Of a DNA stretch of 64,000 bases, positions 1 to 8,304 are shown piece by piece. Source of the DNA: Stenotrophomonas maltophilia (GTDB lineage: Bacteria > Pseudomonadota > Gammaproteobacteria > Xanthomonadales > Xanthomonadaceae). The translations under genes and the position numbers were made by a program. Each line of letters begins with the position of its first letter. Positions within the stretch are counted from its first letter, which is position 1. The stretch lies in the NCBI GenBank assembly GCA_002363385.1, contig DEVL01000004.1:7766-71765 (forward strand), read 5' to 3'. The notes under the pieces were generated by a model. That model saw nothing but the letters and a program-made list of their open reading frames with translations. It was not told the DNA's origin and ran no database searches.

Positions 1-780
1 GCCTCGATGGAGGAACTGACCTCCACCGTGCGCCAGAACGCCGAGCACGCCCGCCAGGCCAACCAGCTCGCGATCGGCGCACACAGCGTTGCCTCGCAGG
101 GCGGCGACGTGGTCGGCCAGGTTGTCACCACCATGAGCGCGATCCAGATCTCGTCCAAGAAGATCGCCGAGATCATCTCGGTGATCGACGGCATCGCCTT
201 CCAGACCAACATCCTGGCGCTCAATGCCGCCGTCGAAGCCGCACGTGCTGGTGAACAGGGCCGCGGCTTTGCCGTCGTCGCTTCCGAAGTACGCACCCTC
301 GCCCAGCGCTCGGCCGGTGCGGCCAAGGAGATCAAGGGCTTGATCGACGATTCCGTCAGCAAGGTCAACGATGGTTCGGCACTCGTGCAGAAGGCCGGTG
401 CCACCATGGGCGAGATCGTCGCCTCGGTGCAGCGCGTGACCGACATCATGGCCGAGATCTCAGCGGCCTCGCAGGAACAGTCGGCCGGCATTGAGCAGGT
501 CAACCAGACCGTCGTGCAGATGGATGAAACCACCCAGCAGAACGCTGCGCTGGTGGAAGAAGCCACAGCTGCCGCCCGCGCCATGGAAGAACAGGCCGGC
601 CACCTCACCGACGCGGTGTCCATCTTCAAGCTGGACGAGCAGGCAGCGGCCCCGGCACCGGCTCGCGCTGCCCGTGCGCCGGTGGTCACGGCAGCGCCTG
701 CTGTGGCACCGGCGGCACGTCGCCCGGCAGCGCGCCCGGTCGCCACCGAACTGGCCGACGGCGACTGGCAGGAATTCTGA
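1..780 (+). CDS. Methyl-accepting chemotaxis protein, C-terminal part (5' end outside window)
   Basis: This is the cytoplasmic signalling end of a chemoreceptor; the reading frame is open from base 1, so the sensor, membrane and HAMP parts lie upstream. The highly conserved hairpin tip that contacts CheA and CheW (core IAFQTNILALNAA) is encoded around bases 193-240. Two methylation-helix stretches flank it. After an Ala/Pro-rich linker the protein ends in DWQEF, matching the xWxxF pentapeptide that tethers CheR and CheB to some receptors. The DNA up to about base 640 is nearly identical to bases 2476-3110 of the next receptor, so the two genes are recent paralogues or exchange sequence. A strong terminator follows. 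Confidence 0.95.
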   Translation, partial: ASMEELTSTVRQNAEHARQANQLAIGAHSVASQGGDVVGQVVTTMSAIQISSKKIAEIISVIDGIAFQTNILALNAAVEAARAGEQGRGFAVVASEVRTLAQRSAGAAKEIKGLIDDSVSKVNDGSALVQKAGATMGEIVASVQRVTDIMAEISAASQEQSAGIEQVNQTVVQMDETTQQNAALVEEATAAARAMEEQAGHLTDAVSIFKLDEQAAAPAPARAARAPVVTAAPAVAPAARRPAARPVATELADGDWQEF

Positions 781-807
781 TTTCCTGACGGCTCGCGTTG
801 TTGCACA

Positions 808-840
808 AAGGCCCCGGTGCTTCGGCATCGGGGCCTTTTT
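808..840 (+). terminator. Rho-independent terminator after the first chemoreceptor gene
   Basis: A GC-rich stem (AGGCCCCGGTGC, loop TTCG, GCATCGGGGCCT) is followed directly by a run of Ts. It lies 28 bases after the stop codon, so the two receptor genes are probably separate transcription units. Confidence 0.9.
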
Positions 841-1002
841 CATGCGCAACTGCCCAGCTGAATGGAGAGCGGCTAAATACTCGCCCGAATCGGCCGATAA
901 CAGCATTGCCAGACACTTCGTCGCGGCCGGCCAGGTGGGTGAACGTCACCGCGATTTCCCTGGCATCGCCACGTGCTTTCCTGCCGATCAGATGCCCTGC
1001 CC

Positions 1003-3276
1003 ATGACTCTATTCCGCCGCTGGAACCAGTACTTCGCCAACCTCTCCGTCCGGCGCAAGCTGAACATGCTGACGTTGTTGATCGCGCTGGGCGTGATTGC
1101 CCTGTCGGTCGTCGCCGCGCGCATGCAGTACCTGGACCTGACCGAAACGCGCAAGACCAGCCTCAAAACCCAGGTCGAGCTGACCTACGGCATCCTCGAT
1201 CATTATCACGGGCTGGCGCAGAGCGGCGAGCTCAGCGAGCAGGAAGCCAAGCAGAGTGCGCTGGAAGCACTGGCCCGCATGCGCGCGGACAACAACGCCT
1301 TCTACTACAGCGTTTACGACACCCAGTACCGCGTGATCATGCATCCGTTCCGCAAGGATCTGATCGGCCAGGACATGAAAGACTTCCGTTCCGAGGACGG
1401 GGTCCGCCTGTTCTACGACCTGGTCGGCATGGCCCGCATCGGTGGCGGCGTAGTCACCTACAAGTGGGAAAAGGCCGGCGAAAAGGGGCTGTTCGTGAAG
1501 TCCGCCTACGCAGGCATGTACCAGCCGTGGCAGTGGGTGATCAGCAGCGGCGTGTACATGGAAGACGTGCAGCAGCAGGCGCTGGTGTTCACCGGCATCA
1601 TGACCGCCACCGGTGGCGGCGTGGTGCTGATCGTGCTGGCGCTGAGCTGGCTGATCGGCAACCGCATCACCCTGCCCCTGCGTCAGGCCACCCACGTGGC
1701 CGAGAGCATCGCGCGCGGCAAGCTGGACAGTCGCATCGGCGAGCAGGCACACGATGAACCCGGTCGCCTGCTGGAAAGCATGGCCCGCATGCAGGAACAG
1801 CTGCACGCGGTGATCAGCGGCCAGCGCGAGATGGCGACCCATCACGACGCCGGCAATACCAGCTACCGCATGGATGAGGGCGCCTTCCCGGGCGAGTACG
1901 GCCTGATGGTGCATGAGACCAACACCCTGGTCGGCGCGCACGTGCAGACCATGACCGAGGTGCTGTCGGTCGTACAGCGTTACGCGCAGGGTGATCTGCG
2001 TGCGGATCTCACCCGCTACCCCGGTGAGAAGGCGCAGATCACCGCCACCGTCGATGCGGTCAAGCAGAACCTGGGCAACATCAATGGCGAGATCCAGCGC
2101 CTGGCATCGGCCGCCGCGGCCGGCGACTTCAGCCAGCGCGGCGACACCGCCCGCTTCAATCACGATTTCCGCCTGATGATCGCCAACCTCAACGCGATGA
2201 TGCAGGTCAGCGACGAGAACCTGGGCAAACTCTCCCAGCTGCTGTCGGCCATCGCCGAAGGCGACCTGACCGCACGCATGGACGGCGATTTCCAGGGCGT
2301 GTTCGCCACCATGCGCGACGACGCCAATGCCACCGTCGCGCAGCTGACCCAGATTGTCGGCCAGATCCAGACGGCTGCTGGCAGCATCAACCTGTCCGCG
2401 GGCGAAATCGCCACCGGCAACAGTGACCTGTCGCGCCGCACCGAGCAGCAGGCCGCCAATCTGGAAGAAACCGCTGCCTCGATGGAGGAACTGACCTCCA
2501 CCGTGCGCCAGAACGCCGAGCATGCCCGTCAGGCCAATCAGCTGGCCATCGGTGCGCACTCCGTTGCTTCCCAGGGCGGCAGCGTGGTCGGTGAAGTCGT
2601 GACCACCATGGCCGCGATCCAGACCTCGTCCAAGAAGATCGCCGAGATCATCTCGGTCATCGACGGCATCGCCTTCCAGACCAACATCCTGGCGCTGAAC
2701 GCTGCGGTGGAAGCCGCCCGCGCCGGTGAACAGGGCCGTGGCTTTGCGGTGGTCGCTTCCGAAGTGCGCACCCTGGCCCAGCGTTCGGCCGGTGCGGCCA
2801 AGGAGATCAAGGGCCTGATCGATGATTCGGTCGGCAAGGTCGCCGAAGGCTCGCAGCTGGTCAATCAGGCCGGCGCCACCATGGGCGAGATTGTCGCCTC
2901 GGTGCAGCGCGTGACCGACATCATGGCCGAGATCTCGGCGGCCTCGCAGGAGCAGTCCGCCGGCATCGACCAGGTCAACCAGACCGTGGTGCAGATGGAT
3001 GAAACCACCCAGCAGAACGCTGCCTTGGTGGAAGAAGCCACCGCTGCCGCCCGCTCGATGGAGGAGCAGGCCACACAGCTGGCCGATGCCGTCGCCATCT
3101 TCCGCCTGGACAACCAGGTCGCCGCCGCCGTCAGCGCCGTCACGGCGCGCGCCGGTGCCGAGCTGCCGCCGGTGCGCAGTGCCCCTCGTCCGGCACCTGC
3201 CGCGCCGCGTCCGGTCGCAGCCGCCAAGCCGCCGCGCGCCCTGCCGGCTGATGACGGCAACTGGCAAGAGTTCTGA
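1003..3276 (+). CDS. Methyl-accepting chemotaxis protein with periplasmic Cache sensor and WQEF tether
   Basis: A full-length receptor of 757 residues. Transmembrane segments lie at about residues 22-40 and 197-218; between them is a single-Cache-type sensor domain. A HAMP domain follows, then a long stretch (about 280-440) with further HAMP-like repeats, as in poly-HAMP receptors, then the signalling hairpin (IAFQTNILALNAA core). The last residues are NWQEF, a CheR/CheB-binding pentapeptide, after a flexible Pro/Ala linker. A GTG 30 bases upstream (973) is in frame, but ATG 1003 gives the usual short basic N-terminus before the first membrane helix. The ligand cannot be deduced. It lies directly upstream of cheR. 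Confidence 0.93.
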   Translation: MTLFRRWNQYFANLSVRRKLNMLTLLIALGVIALSVVAARMQYLDLTETRKTSLKTQVELTYGILDHYHGLAQSGELSEQEAKQSALEALARMRADNNAFYYSVYDTQYRVIMHPFRKDLIGQDMKDFRSEDGVRLFYDLVGMARIGGGVVTYKWEKAGEKGLFVKSAYAGMYQPWQWVISSGVYMEDVQQQALVFTGIMTATGGGVVLIVLALSWLIGNRITLPLRQATHVAESIARGKLDSRIGEQAHDEPGRLLESMARMQEQLHAVISGQREMATHHDAGNTSYRMDEGAFPGEYGLMVHETNTLVGAHVQTMTEVLSVVQRYAQGDLRADLTRYPGEKAQITATVDAVKQNLGNINGEIQRLASAAAAGDFSQRGDTARFNHDFRLMIANLNAMMQVSDENLGKLSQLLSAIAEGDLTARMDGDFQGVFATMRDDANATVAQLTQIVGQIQTAAGSINLSAGEIATGNSDLSRRTEQQAANLEETAASMEELTSTVRQNAEHARQANQLAIGAHSVASQGGSVVGEVVTTMAAIQTSSKKIAEIISVIDGIAFQTNILALNAAVEAARAGEQGRGFAVVASEVRTLAQRSAGAAKEIKGLIDDSVGKVAEGSQLVNQAGATMGEIVASVQRVTDIMAEISAASQEQSAGIDQVNQTVVQMDETTQQNAALVEEATAAARSMEEQATQLADAVAIFRLDNQVAAAVSAVTARAGAELPPVRSAPRPAPAAPRPVAAAKPPRALPADDGNWQEF

Positions 3277-3281
3277 GTTCC

Positions 3282-3316
3282 TGCGGCGGTCGCACGACCG
3301 CCGCATCCCCCTTTTT
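3282..3316 (+). terminator. Stem-loop between receptor gene and cheR, probable terminator or attenuator
   Basis: A perfect 11-bp inverted repeat (TGCGGCGGTCG / CGACCGCCGCA, 2-base loop) at 3282-3305 is followed by a C-then-T tract. It could end receptor transcription or reduce read-through into cheR, which starts at 3331. Confidence 0.65.
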
Positions 3317-3330
3317 CTGCGAGCCCGCCC

Positions 3331-4194
3331 GTGTCCACGCCTCCTGCCACCGCCGCCTCTTCCAATAGCCGCGAATTCGAGTTCGCCGACCGTGATTTCC
3401 GCCGTGTCTGCGAGCTGATCTACCAGCGGGTCGGTATCTCGCTGGCGCCCGCAAAGCGCGACATGGTCTATGGCCGCCTCTCGCGCCGGCTGCGTGCGCT
3501 CGGCATGCGCAGTTTCAGTGACTATCTGGACCAACTCGAAGCCCATGGCGGTGAGGAATGGCAGGCGTTCACCAATGCGCTGACCACCAACCTCACCGCG
3601 TTCTTCCGTGAGCCGCATCATTTCGAAAAGCTCACCGACGAACTCCGCCTGCGCGGCAACGGTGGCGGCACGCTGCAGCTGTGGTCCTGCGCGGCCTCCA
3701 CCGGCGAAGAGCCGTACTCGATGGCCATCACCGCCTGCGAGGCCTTCGGCACGCTCAAGCCGCCGGTACGCATCCTGGCCACCGACGTGGACACCCAGGT
3801 GCTGGCCACCGCCAGCCGTGGCGTCTACGCGATCGACCGCGTGTCCGGCCTGGATCCGGCGATCCGCAAGCGCTACTTCCAGCGCGGCACCGGGCCCAAT
3901 GAAGGCCACTGCCGCGTACACCCTGCCCTGCGCGAGCTGATCGACTATCGTCCGCTCAACCTGCTGGCCAACCGCTACGACGTCGGCGGCCCGTTCGACG
4001 CCCTGTTCTGCCGCAACGTAATGATCTATTTCGACAAGCCGACCCAGCGCGGCATCCTCTCGCGCCTGATCCAGCACATGGGCGACGACGGCCTGCTCTA
4101 CACCGGTCATTCGGAAAACTACCTGCACGCCGCCGATCTGATCCAGCCGTGCGGGCGCACCCTGTACAAGCGCGCGCCCGGAGCGCCGGTATGA
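3331..4194 (+). CDS. cheR: Chemotaxis protein methyltransferase CheR
   Basis: Transfers methyl groups from S-adenosylmethionine to receptor glutamates during adaptation. The 287-residue protein has the N-terminal helical CheR domain (about 15-80), then the conserved TNLTAFFREPHHF segment (about 87-99) and the SAM-binding WSCAASTGEEPYS motif (about 118-130), with FCRNVMIYFD further on. The start is GTG 3331. The stop overlaps the cheD start (ATGA), so the two are translationally coupled. Upstream receptors carry the xWxxF tail that CheR-type enzymes dock on. Confidence 0.96.
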   Translation: MSTPPATAASSNSREFEFADRDFRRVCELIYQRVGISLAPAKRDMVYGRLSRRLRALGMRSFSDYLDQLEAHGGEEWQAFTNALTTNLTAFFREPHHFEKLTDELRLRGNGGGTLQLWSCAASTGEEPYSMAITACEAFGTLKPPVRILATDVDTQVLATASRGVYAIDRVSGLDPAIRKRYFQRGTGPNEGHCRVHPALRELIDYRPLNLLANRYDVGGPFDALFCRNVMIYFDKPTQRGILSRLIQHMGDDGLLYTGHSENYLHAADLIQPCGRTLYKRAPGAPV

Positions 4195-4787
4195 GTCTGC
4201 CGATCCGCAACGATGAGGTCATGCGCTACTACGACAGCCGCTTCCAGGTCACCGCCGCCAAGCTGCTGCCGACCCAGTATCTGGCGGTGGATGACAACAC
4301 CGCACTGACCACCACGCTGGGCTCCTGCGTGGCTGCGTGCCTGCGCGACCCGGTACTGAAGATCGGCGGCATGAACCACTTCCTGCTGCCCGAGGGCAAC
4401 GTCGGTGATGGTGCGCCCGCGCGCTACGGCAGCTACGCGATGGAGCTGCTGATCAACGACCTGCTCAAGCGCGGCGCGCACCGCAAGCGTCTGGAGGCCA
4501 AAGTCTTCGGTGGCGCCAACGTGCTCAAAGGCTTCACCAGCAACCCGGTCGGCACGCGCAACGCCGAGTTCGTGCGCCAGTACCTGCAGGCCGAACACAT
4601 CCCGATCATTGCCGAAGACCTGTGTGGCATCCACCCGCGCAAGGTGTGGTTCTTCGCCGACACCGGCCGCGTCGTCGTGCAGCGCCTGCCGCATGCGCAT
4701 GAAGCCGAAGTTGCCGCGACCGAATCGGCCGTGCGTGCCCGCCTGTCCAAAGCCCCGGTCACCGGTGGCGTGGAGCTGTTCGAATGA
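4191..4787 (+). CDS. cheD: Chemoreceptor glutamine deamidase CheD
   Basis: Deamidates specific glutamines of chemoreceptors to glutamate and so prepares methylation sites. The 198-residue protein shows the family's catalytic Cys in TTLGSCVAACL (Cys46) and the downstream His in GGMNHFLLPEG (His63). ATG 4191 overlaps the cheR stop by the ATGA arrangement, and the cheD stop overlaps cheB in the same way, so cheR-cheD-cheB form one tightly coupled block. An in-frame upstream extension inside cheR is rejected because the overlap start fits family length. Confidence 0.95.
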   Translation: MSLPIRNDEVMRYYDSRFQVTAAKLLPTQYLAVDDNTALTTTLGSCVAACLRDPVLKIGGMNHFLLPEGNVGDGAPARYGSYAMELLINDLLKRGAHRKRLEAKVFGGANVLKGFTSNPVGTRNAEFVRQYLQAEHIPIIAEDLCGIHPRKVWFFADTGRVVVQRLPHAHEAEVAATESAVRARLSKAPVTGGVELFE

Positions 4788-5851
4788 CCCATGGTGCACC
4801 CTGCAAAGTCCTGATCGTCGACGACTCGGCGGTCGTGCGTCAGATGCTGAGCGAAATCCTGGACAGCGATCCCGGTATCGAAGTGGTCGGCACCGCCGCC
4901 GACCCGCTGCTGGCGCGCGAGAAGATCAAACGCCTGGCCCCGGACGTGATCACGCTGGACGTGGAAATGCCGCGCATGGACGGCCTGGCCTTCCTTGAGA
5001 ACCTGATGCGCCTGCATCCGCTGCCGGTGGTGATGATTTCCTCGTTGACCGAGCGTGGCGCCGACACCACGCTGCAGGCATTGGCGCTGGGCGCGGTGGA
5101 CTTCGTGTCCAAGCCCAAGCTGGATGTCGCGCGTGGCCTGCAGGGCTACGCGGACGAGATCATCGCCAAGGTCAAGATGGCCGCACGCTCGCGCGTGCGT
5201 CCGCTGGCCCGCCCGAATCCGCCGCGCATCACCCTCGGCGCCGTGGCTCCCGTCGCGCCGCGCTCCATCCAGTTCCGCACCACCGACCGTCTGATCGCCA
5301 TCGGCGCCTCGGCCGGCGGCACCGAAGCCCTGCGCGTGGTACTGGAAGGCATGCCCGCCGATGCACCGGCCGTGGTGATGACCCAGCACCTGCCGGCCAC
5401 CTTCAGCACGCCGTTCGCCGAACGCCTGGACCGCCACTCGGCGATGTCCGTGCGCGAAGCCACCGACGGCGAAGCCGTGCTGCCCGGCCATGCGTATCTC
5501 CCCCCGGGCGGCAAGCACCTGCGGATCATCCGTGACGGTGCGCGCTGGCGCTGTCGAATCGACGATGGCCCGCCGGTCAACCGACACAAGCCGGCGGTGG
5601 ACGTGCTGTTCCGCTCGGTGGCTGAAAGCGCCGGTGCCAATGCCATCGGTGCGATCCTGACCGGCATGGGCGACGATGGCGCGCGTGGGCTACTGGAACT
5701 GAAGAACGCCGGTGCGCCCACCCTGGTGCAGGACGAAGCCACCAGCGTGGTCTGGGGCATGCCCGGTGCAGCGTACAAACTGGGTGCAGCAGAGGAAATG
5801 GTGCCGCTGGAGCGGATTGCGGAGCGGTTGATGGCGTTGGCGCGGGGTTGA
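4784..5851 (+). CDS. cheB: Protein-glutamate methylesterase/glutaminase CheB
   Basis: Response-regulator-controlled methylesterase that removes methyl groups from receptors. The N-terminal receiver domain has the acidic pair in VDDSAVVRQ and the phosphorylated Asp59 in TLDVEMPRMDG; a linker at about 135-165 leads to the esterase domain. The catalytic triad is visible as Ser176 (IGASAGG), His202 (TQHLP) and Asp298 (GMGDDGA). Length, 355 residues, is normal. It closes the cheR-cheD-cheB block; no CheA, CheW or CheY is encoded downstream here. Confidence 0.96.
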   Translation: MTHGAPCKVLIVDDSAVVRQMLSEILDSDPGIEVVGTAADPLLAREKIKRLAPDVITLDVEMPRMDGLAFLENLMRLHPLPVVMISSLTERGADTTLQALALGAVDFVSKPKLDVARGLQGYADEIIAKVKMAARSRVRPLARPNPPRITLGAVAPVAPRSIQFRTTDRLIAIGASAGGTEALRVVLEGMPADAPAVVMTQHLPATFSTPFAERLDRHSAMSVREATDGEAVLPGHAYLPPGGKHLRIIRDGARWRCRIDDGPPVNRHKPAVDVLFRSVAESAGANAIGAILTGMGDDGARGLLELKNAGAPTLVQDEATSVVWGMPGAAYKLGAAEEMVPLERIAERLMALARG

Positions 5852-5969
5852 GGCGGCTGGCGCGCGAGACCCTGCTGCCGCAGCGGCTGGCGCGCTTCGC
5901 CCGTGTGCAGCCGGCTGAGTCGGTCAACGTCATCGAGGGGGCTGTGCGACCTGCAACTTCTATCCTACG

Positions 5970-6476
5970 TCACCGTTCCTGTCGCAGCGGCTCCTTCGGC
6001 GCTTCGTTTGAAGAACAGGGGTCGGGAAAAAGTGTCGCCGCCGGCATGCTCTCCATGGTAATCGTACCCAACGTCGAAAAGTTTCCGGACGGCGCATCGT
6101 CGTAGGTCCCTAGAACGGTTACCGGACAAGGGGATTCGTACTGCCAATCCCCCCGCCCTTTCATCCGATCCATCCTCGATCGAGCGGCGGCAAAAGCGTG
6201 TTCATCAGTCTGCACGCCAATGCCGCCTGACGCATTCTGGTAAAGAAAATAGTCCTTGCCTGGATACAGCAATAACTGCCCGAGGCCACTGATAAGGTAG
6301 CCACTGATCTGCACGGTGCGACCTGCGTACTGCTGGTGGGAACCCCAAAGATCACCGAAGGAGAGCAAACACATTTCATCGCGACCTTCTCCCACGCATT
6401 GCCGCGGCGCCGCTTCCGCCGCACCGATGCTGAGCATCAAGGCAAGCCCGCTAAGAAGTTGAGTGCTTACCCGCAT
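5970..6476 (-). CDS. Exported protein of unknown function, paralogue A of the island family
   Basis: I do not recognise a named family. The 168-residue product has a clear signal peptide (hydrophobic core up to about residue 22, AEAAP cleavage region) and a mature part beginning PRQCVGEG. It is clearly paralogous to the gene at 7699-8205: both share CxxSFGDLWGS, YAGRxxxISGYL, LGQLxLYxGKDYFLYQ and a GDW segment, with four similarly spaced cysteines. A Shine-Dalgarno GGCGGAG precedes ATG 6476. It lies in a minus-strand island with Rhs remnants, which suggests a periplasmic immunity or accessory role, but this is inference only. Confidence 0.8.
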   Translation of the reverse strand: MRVSTQLLSGLALMLSIGAAEAAPRQCVGEGRDEMCLLSFGDLWGSHQQYAGRTVQISGYLISGLGQLLLYPGKDYFLYQNASGGIGVQTDEHAFAAARSRMDRMKGRGDWQYESPCPVTVLGTYDDAPSGNFSTLGTITMESMPAATLFPDPCSSNEAPKEPLRQER

Positions 6477-6969
6477 TGATATCTCCGCCGTTCTTCATGT
6501 AGAACCAACCTTACATCCTGCCATCGGTCAAACCGACAAAGACCTCAATGTCCAATGGCATCGTTGGCCGATTCGTCCTCCGGTACCTGTCCCGTCCGGC
6601 CTTGAGGGCTGCGCTGCTGAACAAATCAGTTCCCAGGTGCGTATGCGCACACCCGATGGCAGCATCCCCAAGCACTGAAGCGGAGCTGCAGAGCGTCGAC
6701 ACGCTTATCTGGAACTGAAAACCGTCACTCGCGCTGACTGGCACCCGACCCGCCTGCAGCAGGCGTTCGTGAAAACCTACCCGGCCGTCTGCGCTGAACG
6801 CAGCAACGATGCACACAACGTGTGGCCGTTGCGCAATCCGAGACGATGATGACGATAGAAACCGGCGCCTGATCATCGTGATCGCAGGGTCCCGAGCAGT
6901 TGCTTGGGATGAGCCCCCTGCCGCTACGAGGCAGCAGTAGCTGACACGGCAGACCGCGGCACCTGCGCG
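6477..6969 (-). other. Gap with degenerate Rhs-like 3' end and an unexplained coding-like fragment
   Basis: On the minus strand, bases about 6477-6600 resemble the stretch just upstream of the paralogous gene at 8205: both read as VFVGLT(D/S)G(R/K)M followed by a segment that runs into the next gene, so the gene and its upstream flank were duplicated together. On the plus strand, about 6690-6846 reads as a stop-free stretch with a coding-like pattern (ELKTVTRADWHPTRLQQAF within it) ending at a stop, with no good start and no recognised family. Nothing else is seen. Confidence 0.45.
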
Positions 6970-7332
6970 TTACGGCGACTCAGACGAAGGGTAAACGAAA
7001 ACAAGCGCGAACTCTGTTGCAGCTTCGTTCGAAGGAACCTCGAATCTGTACTTCTTCAAGGTTTCCCGGGCTGCAACATCCATCGCCCTGCTTTCGGAGC
7101 TTCTATCAATTCGGACATCTATGGGACGCCCGCTCCCATCGATCTGGAATCCAATCCTGACACAGGCGTCGGGATACTTTGAGCCTACAGGATCCCTTGG
7201 CACCTTGAACGGCTGCTTGTAGACGACAAGCTCCTCTGTATTCTCTACAACCTTGTCCCAGCCCCCAGACCTGCAATTGCATCCAGATACCGCGGCAGCC
7301 GTCATCATCAAGTAGGCAGTGATGCCGATCAT
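6970..7332 (-). CDS. Small lipoprotein with a TonB C-terminal-like domain
   Basis: A 120-residue protein starting at ATG 7332, chosen because GGAGGG lies 8 bases upstream. The N-terminus is a lipoprotein signal with the lipobox AVSGC. The mature part contains YPDACVRIGFQIDGSGRP, then VAARETLKKYRFEVPS, which has the layout of a TonB C-terminal domain (beta strand, glycine turn, Ala-rich helix, aromatic strand) found in many short envelope proteins. There is no Pro-rich spacer or membrane anchor of a true TonB, so it is not an energy transducer. Function unknown; it lies among Rhs remnants and exported paralogues. Confidence 0.7.
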   Translation of the reverse strand: MIGITAYLMMTAAAVSGCNCRSGGWDKVVENTEELVVYKQPFKVPRDPVGSKYPDACVRIGFQIDGSGRPIDVRIDRSSESRAMDVAARETLKKYRFEVPSNEAATEFALVFVYPSSESP

Positions 7333-7698
7333 CTTGATTCCCTCCAACCAATGGGTCTGGCACCGGAAGTCCAGAGCAATGGGTTCTCAGTGGCATTCCC
7401 AAGTATTGCCTGTCGGGCTTCTCCAGGAATCACACTGCGTTGAACTCGTCGGCATCAGCGTTTGAGGTTGCCGCCCTGTAGCCAAACGTGGCACATGCCA
7501 TAGGCGTATGACCCATCTCGTGGGTGCTGATCACCCGCGTCCTGCTGCTGGAAGACGACAGGCTCACCCTGATGGCGCTTGACCAGTTCGTGATCGAACG
7601 CCGCGCCGGCCGGCTGATCGAGATCGGCAGCGCCGGCGATGACCTCTTCCTGCATGCGAAGGCACTGGAACAGTTCGCCATGTCCAGCTGGATGAAAG
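7333..7698. other. Gap with a coding-like fragment of unknown origin
   Basis: No intact gene is supported. On the plus strand, bases about 7524-7695 read as a protein-like stretch (VLLLEDDRLTLMALDQF near its start) in which almost every third codon position is G or C, as in real genes here. It then loses that pattern and runs antisense into the neighbouring gene. It has no ribosome binding site. It is probably a gene remnant. The minus strand shows a HEMGH string around 7505-7524, but its frame lacks coding character. Confidence 0.35.
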
Positions 7699-8205
7699 TC
7701 ATTTGTCCAGGCCTTGCGGCTGCCTGGGCTGCAGGTCTGCGCAGGAGCCAACAAATGGAAGCATCCTTGGGCCGCTTGCAACCGTCACAGTGCCCAACGT
7801 CGCAAAGTCTCCAAACGGCTTGTCGGAATAAATGCCCTGTACGGTGATTGGGCAGAGGGCCTCGTCCTTCCAGTCTCCCTCGCCAGGAATAGGACGCATC
7901 TCGGCAAGTGCGGCCGCCAGCGTTGCCTGGTCCATTTGCACCGCGATGCCGCCGACTGCCTTCTGGTACAGAAAATAGTCTTTTCCTGAATACAGAACCA
8001 GTTGGCCAAAGCCGCGGACAAGGTATCCACTGATTTCGATCCGGCGTCCTGCGTATTGCTCGCGCGAGCCCCAAAGATCACCAAAAGAAAGTACGCACGT
8101 CTGGTCCTTCCCCTCCCCGTAGCATTGCCGCGGTGCAGCCGCTGCTGCACCGAATGCAGACGCGAGAATGAGCCCACCAAGGAGTGGAATACTTAGCATT
8201 CGCAT
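7699..8205 (-). CDS. Exported protein of unknown function, paralogue B of the island family
   Basis: A 168-residue exported protein, close paralogue of the gene at 5970-6476. Shared landmarks are the signal peptide ending AAAAAPRQC, then SFGDLWGS, YAGRRIEISGYL, LYSGKDYFLYQ and GDW, with cysteines at matching places. An in-frame GTG/ATG 15 bases upstream (8220) exists, but ATG 8205 aligns with the start of the paralogue. It directly follows a decayed Rhs core remnant (8305-8592). Toxin-adjacent position plus export suggests a periplasmic immunity protein; family function is unknown to me. Confidence 0.8.
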   Translation of the reverse strand: MRMLSIPLLGGLILASAFGAAAAAPRQCYGEGKDQTCVLSFGDLWGSREQYAGRRIEISGYLVRGFGQLVLYSGKDYFLYQKAVGGIAVQMDQATLAAALAEMRPIPGEGDWKDEALCPITVQGIYSDKPFGDFATLGTVTVASGPRMLPFVGSCADLQPRQPQGLDK

Positions 8206-8304
8206 GAGTTTTGCCACCATTCTGCAGGTATGACCAGCCGTGCATCTTACCGCTCGTCAGTCCAACAAACGCTTGGAAACCCAGAGGGACGGATCGACCA
8301 GAAT

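Noticed and set aside
1009..4128. A 1039-codon open frame antisense to the second chemoreceptor and cheR
   Set aside because: It is a shadow of the GC-rich genes on the other strand; its composition (His, Gln, Arg rich) is typical of antisense frames and it shows no domain.
7505..7524. HEMGH motif on the minus strand, possible metalloprotease toxin end
   Set aside because: The frame lacks coding third-position bias and recognised flanking motifs; five matching residues are not enough.
7524..7570. LLLEDD string suggesting a response regulator start
   Set aside because: No phosphorylation-site Asp, no continuing receiver pattern and no ribosome site; kept only as a coding-like fragment.
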